Origin: Undibacterium cyanobacteriorum | GTDB lineage: Bacteria; Pseudomonadota; Gammaproteobacteria; Burkholderiales; Burkholderiaceae_D | Assembly (NCBI RefSeq): GCF_031326225.1 | Contig: NZ_CP133720.1 | Coordinates: forward strand, 496,001 to 560,000 | Direction of reading: 5' to 3' | DNA: 64,000 nucleotides | Shown: piece by piece, positions 35,301-43,573 of the stretch | How the letters are laid out: every line of letters starts with the position of its first letter | How positions within the stretch are numbered: position 1 is the first letter of the stretch | Program-made: the position numbers and the translations under genes | The notes under the pieces: model-generated | The model's input: the letters and a program-made list of their open reading frames with translations, nothing else | Told to the model about the DNA's origin: nothing | Databases searched by the model: none

Positions 35301-38300
35301 GTTAATTTGACAGCAAACGCAGTCAACACATTGACAGCAGTGGTTTCTAACGACCCAGCAGCGCCAATCCAAGGTCCAGCAAGTGCAGCTTCTGCAGCAT
35401 TGGTCATCACACATGACAACACTGCACCAACAGCAGTCGTGGTTGACACAACAGGCGCGTTGATCTCGACAGATGCACGTCCAGTACAAACGTACAGCGT
35501 GACATTCAGCGAGCCAGTCACAGGCTTCTCGTTGGCTGATTTGAACGTGGTTGGTGGTACAGCAGGTAACTTGGTACAAACTGGTGCGACAACGTACACA
35601 TTCGATATCACAGTGAACGATAACTCGAACACAACGGTATCCGTGAACGTATTGGCTAGTGCAGTGATCGACTTGGCAGGCAACAACTCCACAGTATCGA
35701 ACTCTGTAGCGCACGCTGTTGATACAACGAACCCAACAGTCGTGATTACAGACGGTGTAGCTGGTACAGCCAACATTGCGACAGGCGCGATTACTTACAC
35801 CTTCACATTCAGTGAAGCAGTGTCTGGTTTCGACGCATCTGACGTAGTGGTGACAAACGGTACAAAAGGTTTGTTCACAGGCGCGCCAGGTTCGACAGTC
35901 TACACATTGGTGGTAACGCCAACAGCAGGCTTCGAAGGCAACATGACTGTAGCAGTTGCAGCGAATGCAGCGATCGATGCAAACGGTAATAACAGTGTTG
36001 CAGCGACAGACAATGTTCAAGCAGTTGACACATTGCGTCCAACAATCACCATCGCGACACCAATCGCAGGTGATGGCTTGATCAATGCAGCAGAAGACAA
36101 CACAGTGACAATCGCTGGTTCTGCAACTGGTGCAACTGGTCAAACAATCTCTATCACAGTCAGTGATGGTGTGAACCCAGCGGTGACAGGTACAGCGACA
36201 GTATTGGCGAATGGCACATGGTCTAGTTCAACAATGGATGTTTCTGGTTTGAACAACGGCACATTGACATTCACAGCGAACGTCTCTGACGCAGCGGGTA
36301 ATGCAGCATCTCCAGCAGGTACAGCGACAGCGACATTGGATAACGTAGCACCATCTGCAACGATTTCCGATAACAAGCCAGGTACATTGTGGGATGGTGA
36401 TAACACAGTGACATACACAATCAACTTCAACGAAGCTGTAACTGGTTTCGCGCAAGGTGATTTGGTAGTTACAGGTGGCACAATCACAGGCTTCACACAA
36501 GTGACAGCAAGCCAATACACAGTGACAGTTCAAGCGGATGACAACTCTGTAGCGAACATCGCTTTGAGTTTCGCTGCTGGTGCTGCTAACGACTTGGCTG
36601 GCAATGCAAGCATTGCTGCTGCAGCGGCTGCACAACCAGTGGATACAGTGAACCCAACGTATGTATCGTTTGTTGATGATCAACCAGCGTACGCAAACGT
36701 AGCTGATGGCGTTGTGACTTACACAGTAGTGTTCAGCGAAGCAGTGACCAACTTTGCATTGTCTGATTTGACAGTGACAGGTGGTACAGCTTCTAACTTG
36801 GTCAACACAGTAGGTAACACATGGACGTTTGACGTTTCTGCAGCAGCAGGTTCGACAACACCAATCAGCGTGTCTATCGCTGCAGGTGCATTGACAGACA
36901 TGGTTGGCAACCTCACATTGACTGCAGGTACACCAGCAGGTAACCCACAATTGGTTGATCGCGTTGCTCCAACAGTCGTGATCAATGACTTTGACGGTGC
37001 TGATGGCTACTTGAACGCAACAGAAGACAATGCACTGGTGATCAGTGGTACAGCGTCTGACGTTGGTAGCGGTGTGGTTGGTCAAACAATCACAGTAACA
37101 GTGACAGACGGCGTAACGCCAGTCGTTGGTACAGCAACAGTGGGTGCAGGTGGTGTATGGAGCTACAACTTCGGTAACCAATCTGCGACATGGGCGAACG
37201 ATGCTGCATTGACAGTCACAGCGACAGTGAATGACGTTGCTGGTAACGCAAGCACAGCGGCAACTGGTACAACAACATCGATCAACGACAAGTTGGTAAC
37301 ACCATTCACAGCGGATGACGTTGCTGGTAACAACCAGATCAACTTGGCTGAGAAAAACACTGGTGTAACAGTAACAGGCACAGTAGAAGCAGGTTCTACA
37401 GTGTACGTTGATGTTGGCGGTGTAACACGTCAAGCATTGGTGACAGGTACAAGCTACAGCTACTCTTTGACACCAGCTGATTACTTCAACTTGGGCCAAG
37501 GCACATCGACGTTCACAATTACTGCAACAGACGTTGCTGGTAATACAGCGTCGACAACGAAGTCTGTCACAGTCGATACAGTTGTTCCAACAACTCCATC
37601 GATCACAAACTTCAGTACTGATACAGGCGTTGTAGGTGACAACATCACTACAGACGAAACATTGGTATTGACAGGTTTCGCTGAGCCAAACAGCACAGTG
37701 ACTTTGTACAATGCGATGCAAGCATTGGGCACAGTGACAGCGGATGGCGCAGGTGCATGGACATTCACAACAGCAACGGATGTGACATTCGCAGCAGCGT
37801 TCAAACCAACAACAACGAACTTGGCTGATGGTCAGTACTTGTTCAGTGTTACAGCGACAGATGCAGTGGGTAACGTGAGTGCTCCATCTGCGACACAGCA
37901 AGTGTTGGTGGACACAGGTATTGCCGCTCCAACAATCACTGGTTTCACAGTGAATACTGGCGCGACCAATGAAACTGGTGTAGACGCAGCGAATGCAATC
38001 GTCACAAAAGACAACACATTGTTGATCACTGGTGCAGCAGGTTCTGCAGAAGGCGGCGCAACAGTGTACGTGTACAGTGTATCTGCAGGCCCAACATACA
38101 CATTGATGGGTCAAACAGTAGCAGATGCGACAGGTGCTTACACCTTCGCAACAGGCTTGTTGGCAGACGGTACATACCAATTCGCAGCATCACAACGCGA
38201 CTTGGCAAACAATGACTCCGTGACAGTATTGGGTGCAGCGGGTTACTCTGCGACGAAGTTCGTCACAGTGGACACAGCAGCTCCAGTCGCTCCAACATGG

Positions 38301-39552
38301 AACGTTGCTGCAGTAACGAGTGCAGACAATGGTGATAGCGCATCTGACGAAATCACGAACGATGCAACGATCACATTGAACGGTACAGTGACAGCAGACG
38401 CGACAAGCGATCAGACAGTCAATATCTACTCTGACGCAGGCTTGACAACATTGGTAGGTACAGTGGTTGTTCCAGCAGGCTCTACAGCGTACACATTGAG
38501 TGTTCCAGGTTCCTTGGCAGAAGGTAGCTACACATACTATGCAACATCGACAGATGCAGCAGCAAACACAAGCGTGTCTTCTGCAGCATTGCCAGTGGTG
38601 ATCGATTTGACACCACCGACAATCGGTTTGACATTGGGTGCAGATACCGACAACACATCCACAGCGACTGCATTCGGTTCAGCTGATAACATCACTTCAC
38701 AAGGTAACTTCACAATTGCAGCGGCTGATGCACTCAGTGGCTTGTCGGCAACTCAAGCCATTGCTATGGTGGTTACCGGACCAGTTAGCTTCGTAGGCGG
38801 ACCTTACTTTGCATCTGTTGCCGCGGCTCAAGCTGCACTCGACGCGTTTATGGATGCACGTGAGGCTGCGCATGATGATGGAGTTTATACTGTGCTGATT
38901 GGTTCGACAGACGTTGCGGGTACTCACTCCACAGCATGGCCGTTGACAGCTGCAATCACTTTGGACACAACAGCACCAACAACACCAACGATCGCGTTGA
39001 CAACTGATAGTGGTACAAACAACAGTGACTTGATCTCCAACAGCGTTGCGATCAGTGTGACTGCAGGTGGTGTCGATACAAATGCGACACAAACTCAGTA
39101 CTCGATCAACGGTGGTGGTACATGGTTGGATGCGACACAATATGCAGCAGCGACAACCGCTGACGGCGCATACAGTGTGACTGCACGTGTGGTTGATGCA
39201 GCAGGTAATGTGTCTGTGACATCCAATGTATTGAACGTAGTGAAAGACAATACTGCGCCAACATTGACCGTTGGTTTGGTATCTGACTCTGGTTCAAGCG
39301 CATTGGATCTGTACACAAACAATGCTGACTTGACAGCCTTGGTTGCAGGTGCAGATGCATCGACAACTTACGGCATCACTGTGACTTCTGGTCCAACAGC
39401 CTTCACGGCCGTAGGTCAACCATCGATGGCAGCAGCGTTGGCAGCGTTCAATGCAGCGGTGTTGGCTGATGGCACTTACACAGTGACAGTCACTGCAGAA
39501 GACGGCGCAGGTAACATTGGCTCCACACCAATCACCTTCACTTTGGATACAG
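29392..39552 (+). repeat. Direct repeat, copy B (giant gene 2)
   Basis: This is the second copy of the segment starting at 17179. Identity begins at the shared CTTTTAGGAG ribosome-binding site and ends abruptly after the codons for FTLDT, where the two C-termini become different. Confidence 0.95.
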
Positions 39553-41186
39553 TGGCGAACGCACCGAGTGTTTCTTTGACGACGGATACTGGTAATGCGC
39601 CGGATGGCATTACTAACACCTTCGCGCTGACGGTCGGCTCAGAGGCGAGTGCCACAGTTGAGTACAATTTTGATGCAGGTGGCTGGAATACTTACGCGAC
39701 GTATCTGACTGCAGTTGGCGCAGCTGCACAAGGTGCTCATAGTGTTGCGGTACGTCAGACAGACTTGGCAGGTAACGTGTCTGGTACGACGACCGTCGGC
39801 TTCACAAAAGATACGATCGCTCCAACTGCGACAATTTCCGCTACTTTGGCTGGTGATAATGTGGTGGATGCCGTAGAGGCAAGTAGCTTTACTTTAACGG
39901 GCACAACGTTTGAAGCGAATACTTGGTCTCGTATGGACTACTCCATCACCAGTAGTGGCGGCGGTACAGCAGTGACAGGTACTTTCTTCGCTATTAGTGG
40001 TGCGTATTCGCTGGGTGGCATTAATTTGTCTGGTTTGAACAATGGTACATTGACGATTCAAGTGACACCAACAGATTACTGGGCTGGTAACGTCGGTACC
40101 ATGGTTCAGACGACAGCAGTGACACTGAACAAGAACTTGGTATCCTTGGTTGGAGCAACCTACAACAACGCCTTGAACACCTTGACATTGACATCTTCCG
40201 CAGGCGGCTTCGGTGCAGCAGGTTTGGATGGTAACGGTGCAACAGCAGGCTATGCTGGTACCGTCACTAGCCAAATCGACTTCAGCAAGTTGTACTGGGA
40301 TCATAACAATGGCGGTACGAACCTTGACTTCGCAGCCTTGGTTTCTGGTGGTACAGCTGCGACATTGGATGCAGCCGGTACAACCTTGACGATCCAGTTG
40401 GATGCCAACGCCGCTGACGCGATCGAGCAAAACGCCCAGTTCTTGGACGGCACTGCAGATCGAATCGGTATCTACCCTGACTTCGTCATCGGTGGCGTGG
40501 CTGGCGCAGCGACTGAGTTTGGTGGTGCGACAGGTATTCGCTACGCATTCCAAGGCGGCTTGGCTGGTGAGGAAATCCGTGGTGATGCCGGTAACGACAC
40601 TATCAACGGCGGTAATGGCGCTGATACGATCACTGGCGGCGCAGGCACAGACTCTATTATTGGTGGTAATGGTGCAGACACGATCAACTTGGGTGGTGAC
40701 GGATCGATTGATCGCGTGGTGTACTCTGTTGTCGGCAACGTTGTCGAAGGTGTCGCTGCAGTGGGGGCGAGCACAGGCTATGACACAATCACTGGCTTAG
40801 AAACTTTGAGTGATAGGATCGTTCTGAGCGGTATCACTTTGGGAGGAACACGCGACACGTCGAATTCCAATGGTGCGAATCTAACGGATAACGAGGCGAT
40901 CCTCGCGACCGAAGGTTCTATCTACGTGATTAACTCGGCCGTAGCAGCAGGTGGTACTCTTGTTGCGGATATCCTGGCAGCATTGGATTCTGCATTCGAT
41001 CTGAGCGCTATTGCAGCTGGTCAAAGAGTAGCCTTTGCGGTTCAATCCGACGTATCCAATACTATGTGGACGGGTGTCTACGCCGGTAACGGAACGGACG
41101 GAACTACTGGTTCGATTCAGATTGTTGCATTGGTCGGGCAATCTTCCAGTGGTTACATTGACTACGACAACTGGTTGGTTTTGTAA
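29409..41186 (+). CDS. Giant type I-secreted RTX / Ig-like surface protein 2 (paralogue with different C-terminus)
   Basis: 3,925 residues with the same domain order as giant protein 1: DUF4214 pair, cadherin-like modules, RTX blocks and about sixteen Ig-like modules. The two are almost residue-for-residue identical up to about residue 3,380. After that it carries its own Ig-like modules (opening DTVANAPSVSL and DTIAPTATISA), a related pre-RTX domain (SLVGATYNNALNTLTLTSSA), a short shared RTX block (GDAGNDTINGGNGADTITGG, near 3726-3750) and an unrelated 160-residue C-terminal region ending NWLVL. Codon use in about 39560-40130 is relaxed (CTG, ACG, GCG appear) compared with the uniform body. 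It is a probable second substrate of the same exporter. The differing tail may change secretion timing, folding or surface anchoring. Confidence 0.93.
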   Translation: MAVTSQMRTQVAQLYVSLFGRAPEASGLGYWVGQLSNGVSLQQIAQDMFNVAPSRAYYPSFLTNEEIITKFYVNVLGRNPDAGGLAYWTGRLNTLSSTGTTLQKALATGSVILEMITAVVNYNGTDAAGLQSQSLFNNKVAVALKFAVEMQGESIPDASTLIPLVTAGANGQDAANAQIAKLFNKAPTITSAATATIAENAAISTQLYKVVGADADSGAVLTYSLKAVGDASMLDINPTTGVVTLKASANFEAKSSYSFTVVVTDQAGATSEKEVVATVTNVNEAPVATAATGSGFENTTLTGSVAATDVDAGDVVTYTLVAGSATNGTVTLNSTTGAYTFTPNANYFGPATFQFIATDRAGLQSAATTVSLTVIDVANSLTAGQDVVTMTNPAAEAVIGTNRNLNAGDVITGGANDKVTLGLDSAMGGAAFAGFNLNIGTFQVTNDSGNNAVTFDMSSSTGVNTLVSTNSSNDVRFNFANTVADTDADGFDEVNLQVLNLTAGVNTTLDIRNLDAAGNDELNLTVTNSEDNTTAAGSINVTAQGTGGVDQNTAAGIELVNLSTAGSASDVRINDLNTPGATVLNVSTAKTLVIGDTNLSLTAIENDLSASVVTVNAAGSTGDIALGTKASSAAATITGGSGNDTFETSDTFGDSVVAGAGNDTVRAGGGNNFVDGGEGDDNISAGAGNDSIAGGAGNNTIAAGDGINVITAGDGNNNVTSGTGVDTITLGNGANTVVSGAGNDAIVAGNGGNTVDAGDGDDTVATGSGNDTINTGNGNNVVTSGAGNDTITVGTGLDTVNAGAGDDIIIAGANFDASGTTTPAPSTVQDSIIGGDGADELRINAGSVDANFRNVSSIETLTLQTAGNTTLQGNNVVAPGTSFAQAAGIRTINAKNAGNDNVDASTFSVDLTVNLTAGTDSVLTGSGSDTFNVTGLDDSDMLNAGAGVDVLNLDADTTLTAANKVSGFETINLDTGRNNTVVDANQYNIVVDNDNAPNPNVLNAGVLTVNGSALQAAADLNTDGDMLDAGEAAETLVFDGSGVSTFGLNVTGGAANDTITGGTLTSVIASGAGNDTVNTVGGANTVTTGAGNDVVNFGAATDNVNAGEGNDTLNVGANLTIADTIDGGDGTDTITTGTGYGDTVFTNVSNVEVLTLTAGVTSTLGLKAQAAGIRTINGVAGTADVVDASAYTTGNLTINGNGGNDTLKSGAGADTINGGSGDDSIESGAGADLVVSGAGTDNIKLGAGNDVARFSGSQLDATDVIDGGADTDTVELANAAFAPITANVNLTNVTNVENFKLTGSGDDGDALTNDVDANSVTFSGGTAGTITSVNVNASALTDAKDSFKVTLAAGTNANYQFNITGSSTSDTFEKLNVGVNNNVSFNAGAGNDSVVITGGDLGANITVLGGTGEDSLVQNGGVFIDDDMQNVFGVEVLTTVAGVGKQINAVLGAQVDANMGLQKIVGGANNDRVILDAAFGAVTTALNVNLAAGGNDTINAGATNVAVTFVAGASNITAGDALTGGMTANDVFTLTADNGTADLTTTTGVETFNVVQSDDNNIGLVINDNTFAGVASNTLTINATALDGTNNATAAIGGLTLNAGSVTKALVVNAGEGNDNITTGSGADIINLGSGDDTVNAGSGDNTITNHSGNKTITTLGGADSITLGDGNHNVNSGAGNDTITTGNGNSMVDAGTGNDTITVGNGNNVIVAGDGNDVVVTGTGNNNVDGGAGADRITLGGSATSSNTVTGGAGADTIVGSAGADTFRYIQLSDSDGTLVPSANKDVIVGFDTVKDKVAIEAAMFGNNSTLLNFAGNAANFADAQGAIQLGANNGKADYVYQADTGRLWVDLNDDGVLNGADLQINFRNADGSIPSSMTFAAGNVITQDTIAPTAPTLSLLAASDSNINNDRVTNLSPVTVRVTLNSTTPGTAAIAGDRVTLSNGQVATLTAGDITAGYKDFSVNLTANAVNTLTAVVSNDPAAPIQGPASAASAALVITHDNTAPTAVVVDTTGALISTDARPVQTYSVTFSEPVTGFSLADLNVVGGTAGNLVQTGATTYTFDITVNDNSNTTVSVNVLASAVIDLAGNNSTVSNSVAHAVDTTNPTVVITDGVAGTANIATGAITYTFTFSEAVSGFDASDVVVTNGTKGLFTGAPGSTVYTLVVTPTAGFEGNMTVAVAANAAIDANGNNSVAATDNVQAVDTLRPTITIATPIAGDGLINAAEDNTVTIAGSATGATGQTISITVSDGVNPAVTGTATVLANGTWSSSTMDVSGLNNGTLTFTANVSDAAGNAASPAGTATATLDNVAPSATISDNKPGTLWDGDNTVTYTINFNEAVTGFAQGDLVVTGGTITGFTQVTASQYTVTVQADDNSVANIALSFAAGAANDLAGNASIAAAAAAQPVDTVNPTYVSFVDDQPAYANVADGVVTYTVVFSEAVTNFALSDLTVTGGTASNLVNTVGNTWTFDVSAAAGSTTPISVSIAAGALTDMVGNLTLTAGTPAGNPQLVDRVAPTVVINDFDGADGYLNATEDNALVISGTASDVGSGVVGQTITVTVTDGVTPVVGTATVGAGGVWSYNFGNQSATWANDAALTVTATVNDVAGNASTAATGTTTSINDKLVTPFTADDVAGNNQINLAEKNTGVTVTGTVEAGSTVYVDVGGVTRQALVTGTSYSYSLTPADYFNLGQGTSTFTITATDVAGNTASTTKSVTVDTVVPTTPSITNFSTDTGVVGDNITTDETLVLTGFAEPNSTVTLYNAMQALGTVTADGAGAWTFTTATDVTFAAAFKPTTTNLADGQYLFSVTATDAVGNVSAPSATQQVLVDTGIAAPTITGFTVNTGATNETGVDAANAIVTKDNTLLITGAAGSAEGGATVYVYSVSAGPTYTLMGQTVADATGAYTFATGLLADGTYQFAASQRDLANNDSVTVLGAAGYSATKFVTVDTAAPVAPTWNVAAVTSADNGDSASDEITNDATITLNGTVTADATSDQTVNIYSDAGLTTLVGTVVVPAGSTAYTLSVPGSLAEGSYTYYATSTDAAANTSVSSAALPVVIDLTPPTIGLTLGADTDNTSTATAFGSADNITSQGNFTIAAADALSGLSATQAIAMVVTGPVSFVGGPYFASVAAAQAALDAFMDAREAAHDDGVYTVLIGSTDVAGTHSTAWPLTAAITLDTTAPTTPTIALTTDSGTNNSDLISNSVAISVTAGGVDTNATQTQYSINGGGTWLDATQYAAATTADGAYSVTARVVDAAGNVSVTSNVLNVVKDNTAPTLTVGLVSDSGSSALDLYTNNADLTALVAGADASTTYGITVTSGPTAFTAVGQPSMAAALAAFNAAVLADGTYTVTVTAEDGAGNIGSTPITFTLDTVANAPSVSLTTDTGNAPDGITNTFALTVGSEASATVEYNFDAGGWNTYATYLTAVGAAAQGAHSVAVRQTDLAGNVSGTTTVGFTKDTIAPTATISATLAGDNVVDAVEASSFTLTGTTFEANTWSRMDYSITSSGGGTAVTGTFFAISGAYSLGGINLSGLNNGTLTIQVTPTDYWAGNVGTMVQTTAVTLNKNLVSLVGATYNNALNTLTLTSSAGGFGAAGLDGNGATAGYAGTVTSQIDFSKLYWDHNNGGTNLDFAALVSGGTAATLDAAGTTLTIQLDANAADAIEQNAQFLDGTADRIGIYPDFVIGGVAGAATEFGGATGIRYAFQGGLAGEEIRGDAGNDTINGGNGADTITGGAGTDSIIGGNGADTINLGGDGSIDRVVYSVVGNVVEGVAAVGASTGYDTITGLETLSDRIVLSGITLGGTRDTSNSNGANLTDNEAILATEGSIYVINSAVAAGGTLVADILAALDSAFDLSAIAAGQRVAFAVQSDVSNTMWTGVYAGNGTDGTTGSIQIVALVGQSSSGYIDYDNWLVL

Positions 41187-41198
41187 TGTAAGGCCATA

Positions 41199-41217
41199 CC
41201 CTTCACTTTGGTGAGGG
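41199..41217 (+). other. Small hairpin after giant gene 2
   Basis: CCCTTCAC / GTGAGGG with a short loop and one mismatch lies 13 bp after the stop. It matches the hairpin-then-terminator layout after giant gene 1. Confidence 0.45.
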
Positions 41218-41229
41218 GGCGTGAGATAT

Positions 41230-41267
41230 AAAAAACCCTAGCGTCCGAGAGGAAGCTGGGGTTTTTT
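41230..41267 (+). terminator. Rho-independent terminator of giant gene 2
   Basis: AAAAAACCCTAGC pairs with GCTGGGGTTTTTT (one G-T pair) around a loop of about 12 nt, with the T-run completing the stem. Confidence 0.85.
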
Positions 41268-41575
41268 ATGAACATGGTTAATGTAAAGCAAATAAGAAGT
41301 CAGTATCCAAAGACCCCGCCTACCAACTCCCTTCGCAGTCGATCAAAGTTGAGCTTTCATGTCGACGAAAGCATTTCTCCTAGGGGAGTGCGACTCTATG
41401 TAACGAGAGCTAACAACATCAAAAATTTTTTATTGTGTATAGCAACTTTAAAGTACGAATTGTGAGCAGCGATGTGTTCTCGCCAATTAAATCGTATAGT
41501 GATAAAGTTCGGTCGAGATGCGGATTGCCATTTTCAATGGCAAAGTCTCTGAAAAATTCCTAATTGCCACCATCA
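41268..41575. other. Spacer before lipoprotein gene
   Basis: About 308 bp. A 65-codon open frame at 41268-41465 shows no protein-like features and begins inside the terminator. A -10-like TATAGT lies at 41495-41500 and could serve the lipoprotein gene, but no good -35 is visible. A single TGTGA half-site at 41461 has no partner. Confidence 0.4.
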
Positions 41576-42190
41576 ATGAACATCAAATATTTGAGTTTTC
41601 TTTTGCTATTTGCACTAGCTGCTTGCGGCGGCTCCACCACCGCACCACCCAATGTCGAACCGAACCCGAGTTTGCCGAGTGGTGTTGGGGCTGGTTGGAA
41701 AATGGCATGGGGTGATGGTCAAAAATCGACACGCGTGGTTGATCCTGTGACCTTGAAGGTGATCTCAGAGACGACATGGAATGTGTCGGCGGTGTTCCAA
41801 GCATTGTTGGCGGAACAGGTGACGAATTCGATTGTGATCGATGAAGGCCCGAATAAAGGGCAGGTGACCAATCTGCGTTGGAAGGGAACGGATATTCCCT
41901 ACGATAATCGCTACCACCCTTTAACGCGAGCCATTTGCAAAGTCAGCAGCGGTGGTTGGGCTGGCTTTGGTTCTACGGGTTCTTATGCGGTGTACCAAGA
42001 TGAGAGCGGTATTGGTCGTATTTATGAGGGGCATGCCATTTACCAGATCGGTATGAATGTGGTTTCTCAAAGCACGGTCCCCAGTGTCAATGCGCCTGCG
42101 CTCTGTGGCAGCAACCCAGTTTGGTATACTGTGTACTATGATAGAGCCAATGTGGGCCCCGGTACTATCGTTCAATATAATGGCCAATGA
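41576..42190 (+). CDS. Small lipoprotein of unknown function
   Basis: 204 residues. I start at the ATG at 41576; a TTG four codons upstream is less likely. The N-terminus MNIKYLSFLLLFALAACGGS is a lipoprotein signal with lipobox LAAC (Cys17). Residue 2 after the Cys is Gly, not Asp, so sorting to the outer membrane is expected. The mature part has no domain I recognise; it contains GAGWKMAWGDGQKSTRVVDP, YHPLTRAICKVSSGGWAGFG and QDESGIGRIYEGHAIYQIG, and suggests a beta-rich fold. It sits between giant gene 2 and the glycosyltransferase/secretion genes. A role in holding the giant proteins at the surface is possible but unsupported. Confidence 0.75.
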   Translation: MNIKYLSFLLLFALAACGGSTTAPPNVEPNPSLPSGVGAGWKMAWGDGQKSTRVVDPVTLKVISETTWNVSAVFQALLAEQVTNSIVIDEGPNKGQVTNLRWKGTDIPYDNRYHPLTRAICKVSSGGWAGFGSTGSYAVYQDESGIGRIYEGHAIYQIGMNVVSQSTVPSVNAPALCGSNPVWYTVYYDRANVGPGTIVQYNGQ

Positions 42191-42279
42191 GTTTTGAGGT
42201 GCAGGATTTTCGCATGCCGCGCTGTCTCAACTTGAAATTATGATCTTAGCGCTTAGCGTTGGAAGAAGAGTACGCTTCA

Positions 42280-43518
42280 ATGAAAATCCTGTTTATTCAC
42301 CAAAATTTCCCTGGTCAATTTAAACATCTCGTTCCCGCATTGATGGCGATGGGGCACGATGTCTCTGCGACCATCATGTCGCCCAAGCCAGTCAAATCGC
42401 CTTTGCCTGGACTGAAAATTTTTGGTTACTACCCCAAACGTTTCTCGACGCCGAATATTCATCCATGGTTGGTCGATATGGAGGCCAAAACGATTCGGGC
42501 TGAAGCGATTTTTCATCTCATGATGCAGATGAAAGCGCATGGATACACGCCCGACCTCGTGATTGCACATCCTGGTTGGGGTGAGAGTTTGTTTGTCAAA
42601 ACAGTTTGGCCACAGACAAAGCTGGCGATCTACTGCGAATTCTTTTATCGCGCTGAAGGTCAGGATATGGGTTTTGATCCAGAGTTCCCGCGTAGCTCGA
42701 TCGACGATGAATGTCGCCTCACGTTTAAGAACAATAATAATTATCTCCACTTCGATCTCGCAGACGCTGGCCTTTCTCCAACACACTGGCAAAAGAGCAC
42801 CTTCCCCGAGCCCTTCGCTCACAAAATTAGTGTGATTCACGATGGGATTGATACCAATGTTCTTTGTCCGAATCCACAGGCAAGTTTCGCTCTTGATGAT
42901 GGTCGACGTTTCAGTCGCGACGACGAAGTCATCACCTTCGTCAATCGCAATCTTGAACCGTATCGCGGCTACCATATTTTCATGCGCGCATTGCCGAAGA
43001 TTTTGAGTGAACGCCCCAACGCACAAGTCATTATGGTGGGGGGCGATGATGTGAGTTATGGTGCTCGGCCGAAGGAAAGCCGAAGCTGGAAGCAAATTTA
43101 CTTAGACGAGTTGACACCGCAACTCAGCGCTGAACAACTGGCGCGCATTCATTTTGTTGGTAAGATCGATTACCCACGTTTTATTAGCCTACTGCAGGTA
43201 TCTCGCTTGCATGTGTATTTGACTTATCCCTTTGTTTTATCGTGGAGTTTGCTGGAGGCGATGAGTATTGAATGCACCATCCTCGCGAGCGACACACAAC
43301 CTTTGCATGAGGCGATCATCGATAATCAAACGGGCGTATTGGTTGACTTTTTCGATGTCGAAGCACTGGCCAACAAGACCATAGAATTACTGAACGATCC
43401 AGAAACTCGCACACGACTCGGAAAAGCGGCGCGGGAGTTTGCGATTAAACACTACGATTTGAAGACCCAATGTCTGCCGCAACAATTAGCATGGGTGCAG
43501 AACATTGTTGGAAATTAA
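42280..43518 (+). CDS. GT4-family glycosyltransferase (Glyco_trans_4_3-like N-terminus)
   Basis: 412 residues. I start at the ATG at 42280, about 10 bp after GAAGAAG; a TTG at 42259 would add seven residues. The N-terminus KILFIHQNFPGQFKHLVPAL is typical of the GT4 group with the Glyco_trans_4_3 acceptor domain. The donor half has FVNRNLEPYRGYHIFMRALP and then YPFVLSWSLLEAMSIECTIL near 318-337, where the usual E-x7-E is relaxed to S-x-S-LLEA. It lies just upstream of the secretion operon and separate from the main polysaccharide cluster. It could add sugar to the same polysaccharide or glycosylate surface proteins; nothing here decides between them. Confidence 0.85.
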   Translation: MKILFIHQNFPGQFKHLVPALMAMGHDVSATIMSPKPVKSPLPGLKIFGYYPKRFSTPNIHPWLVDMEAKTIRAEAIFHLMMQMKAHGYTPDLVIAHPGWGESLFVKTVWPQTKLAIYCEFFYRAEGQDMGFDPEFPRSSIDDECRLTFKNNNNYLHFDLADAGLSPTHWQKSTFPEPFAHKISVIHDGIDTNVLCPNPQASFALDDGRRFSRDDEVITFVNRNLEPYRGYHIFMRALPKILSERPNAQVIMVGGDDVSYGARPKESRSWKQIYLDELTPQLSAEQLARIHFVGKIDYPRFISLLQVSRLHVYLTYPFVLSWSLLEAMSIECTILASDTQPLHEAIIDNQTGVLVDFFDVEALANKTIELLNDPETRTRLGKAAREFAIKHYDLKTQCLPQQLAWVQNIVGN

Positions 43519-43573
43519 TTAAAATGAAATTCTTTGGGCAAATCGAGACTCACCTATCTTGTTACAAATAATT

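Noticed and set aside
41268..41465. 65-codon open frame after giant gene 2
   Set aside because: It starts inside the terminator T-run and shows no protein-like features.
41461..41476. Possible CRP site upstream of the lipoprotein gene
   Set aside because: Only the TGTGA half is present; the second half reads ATGTG instead of TCACA.
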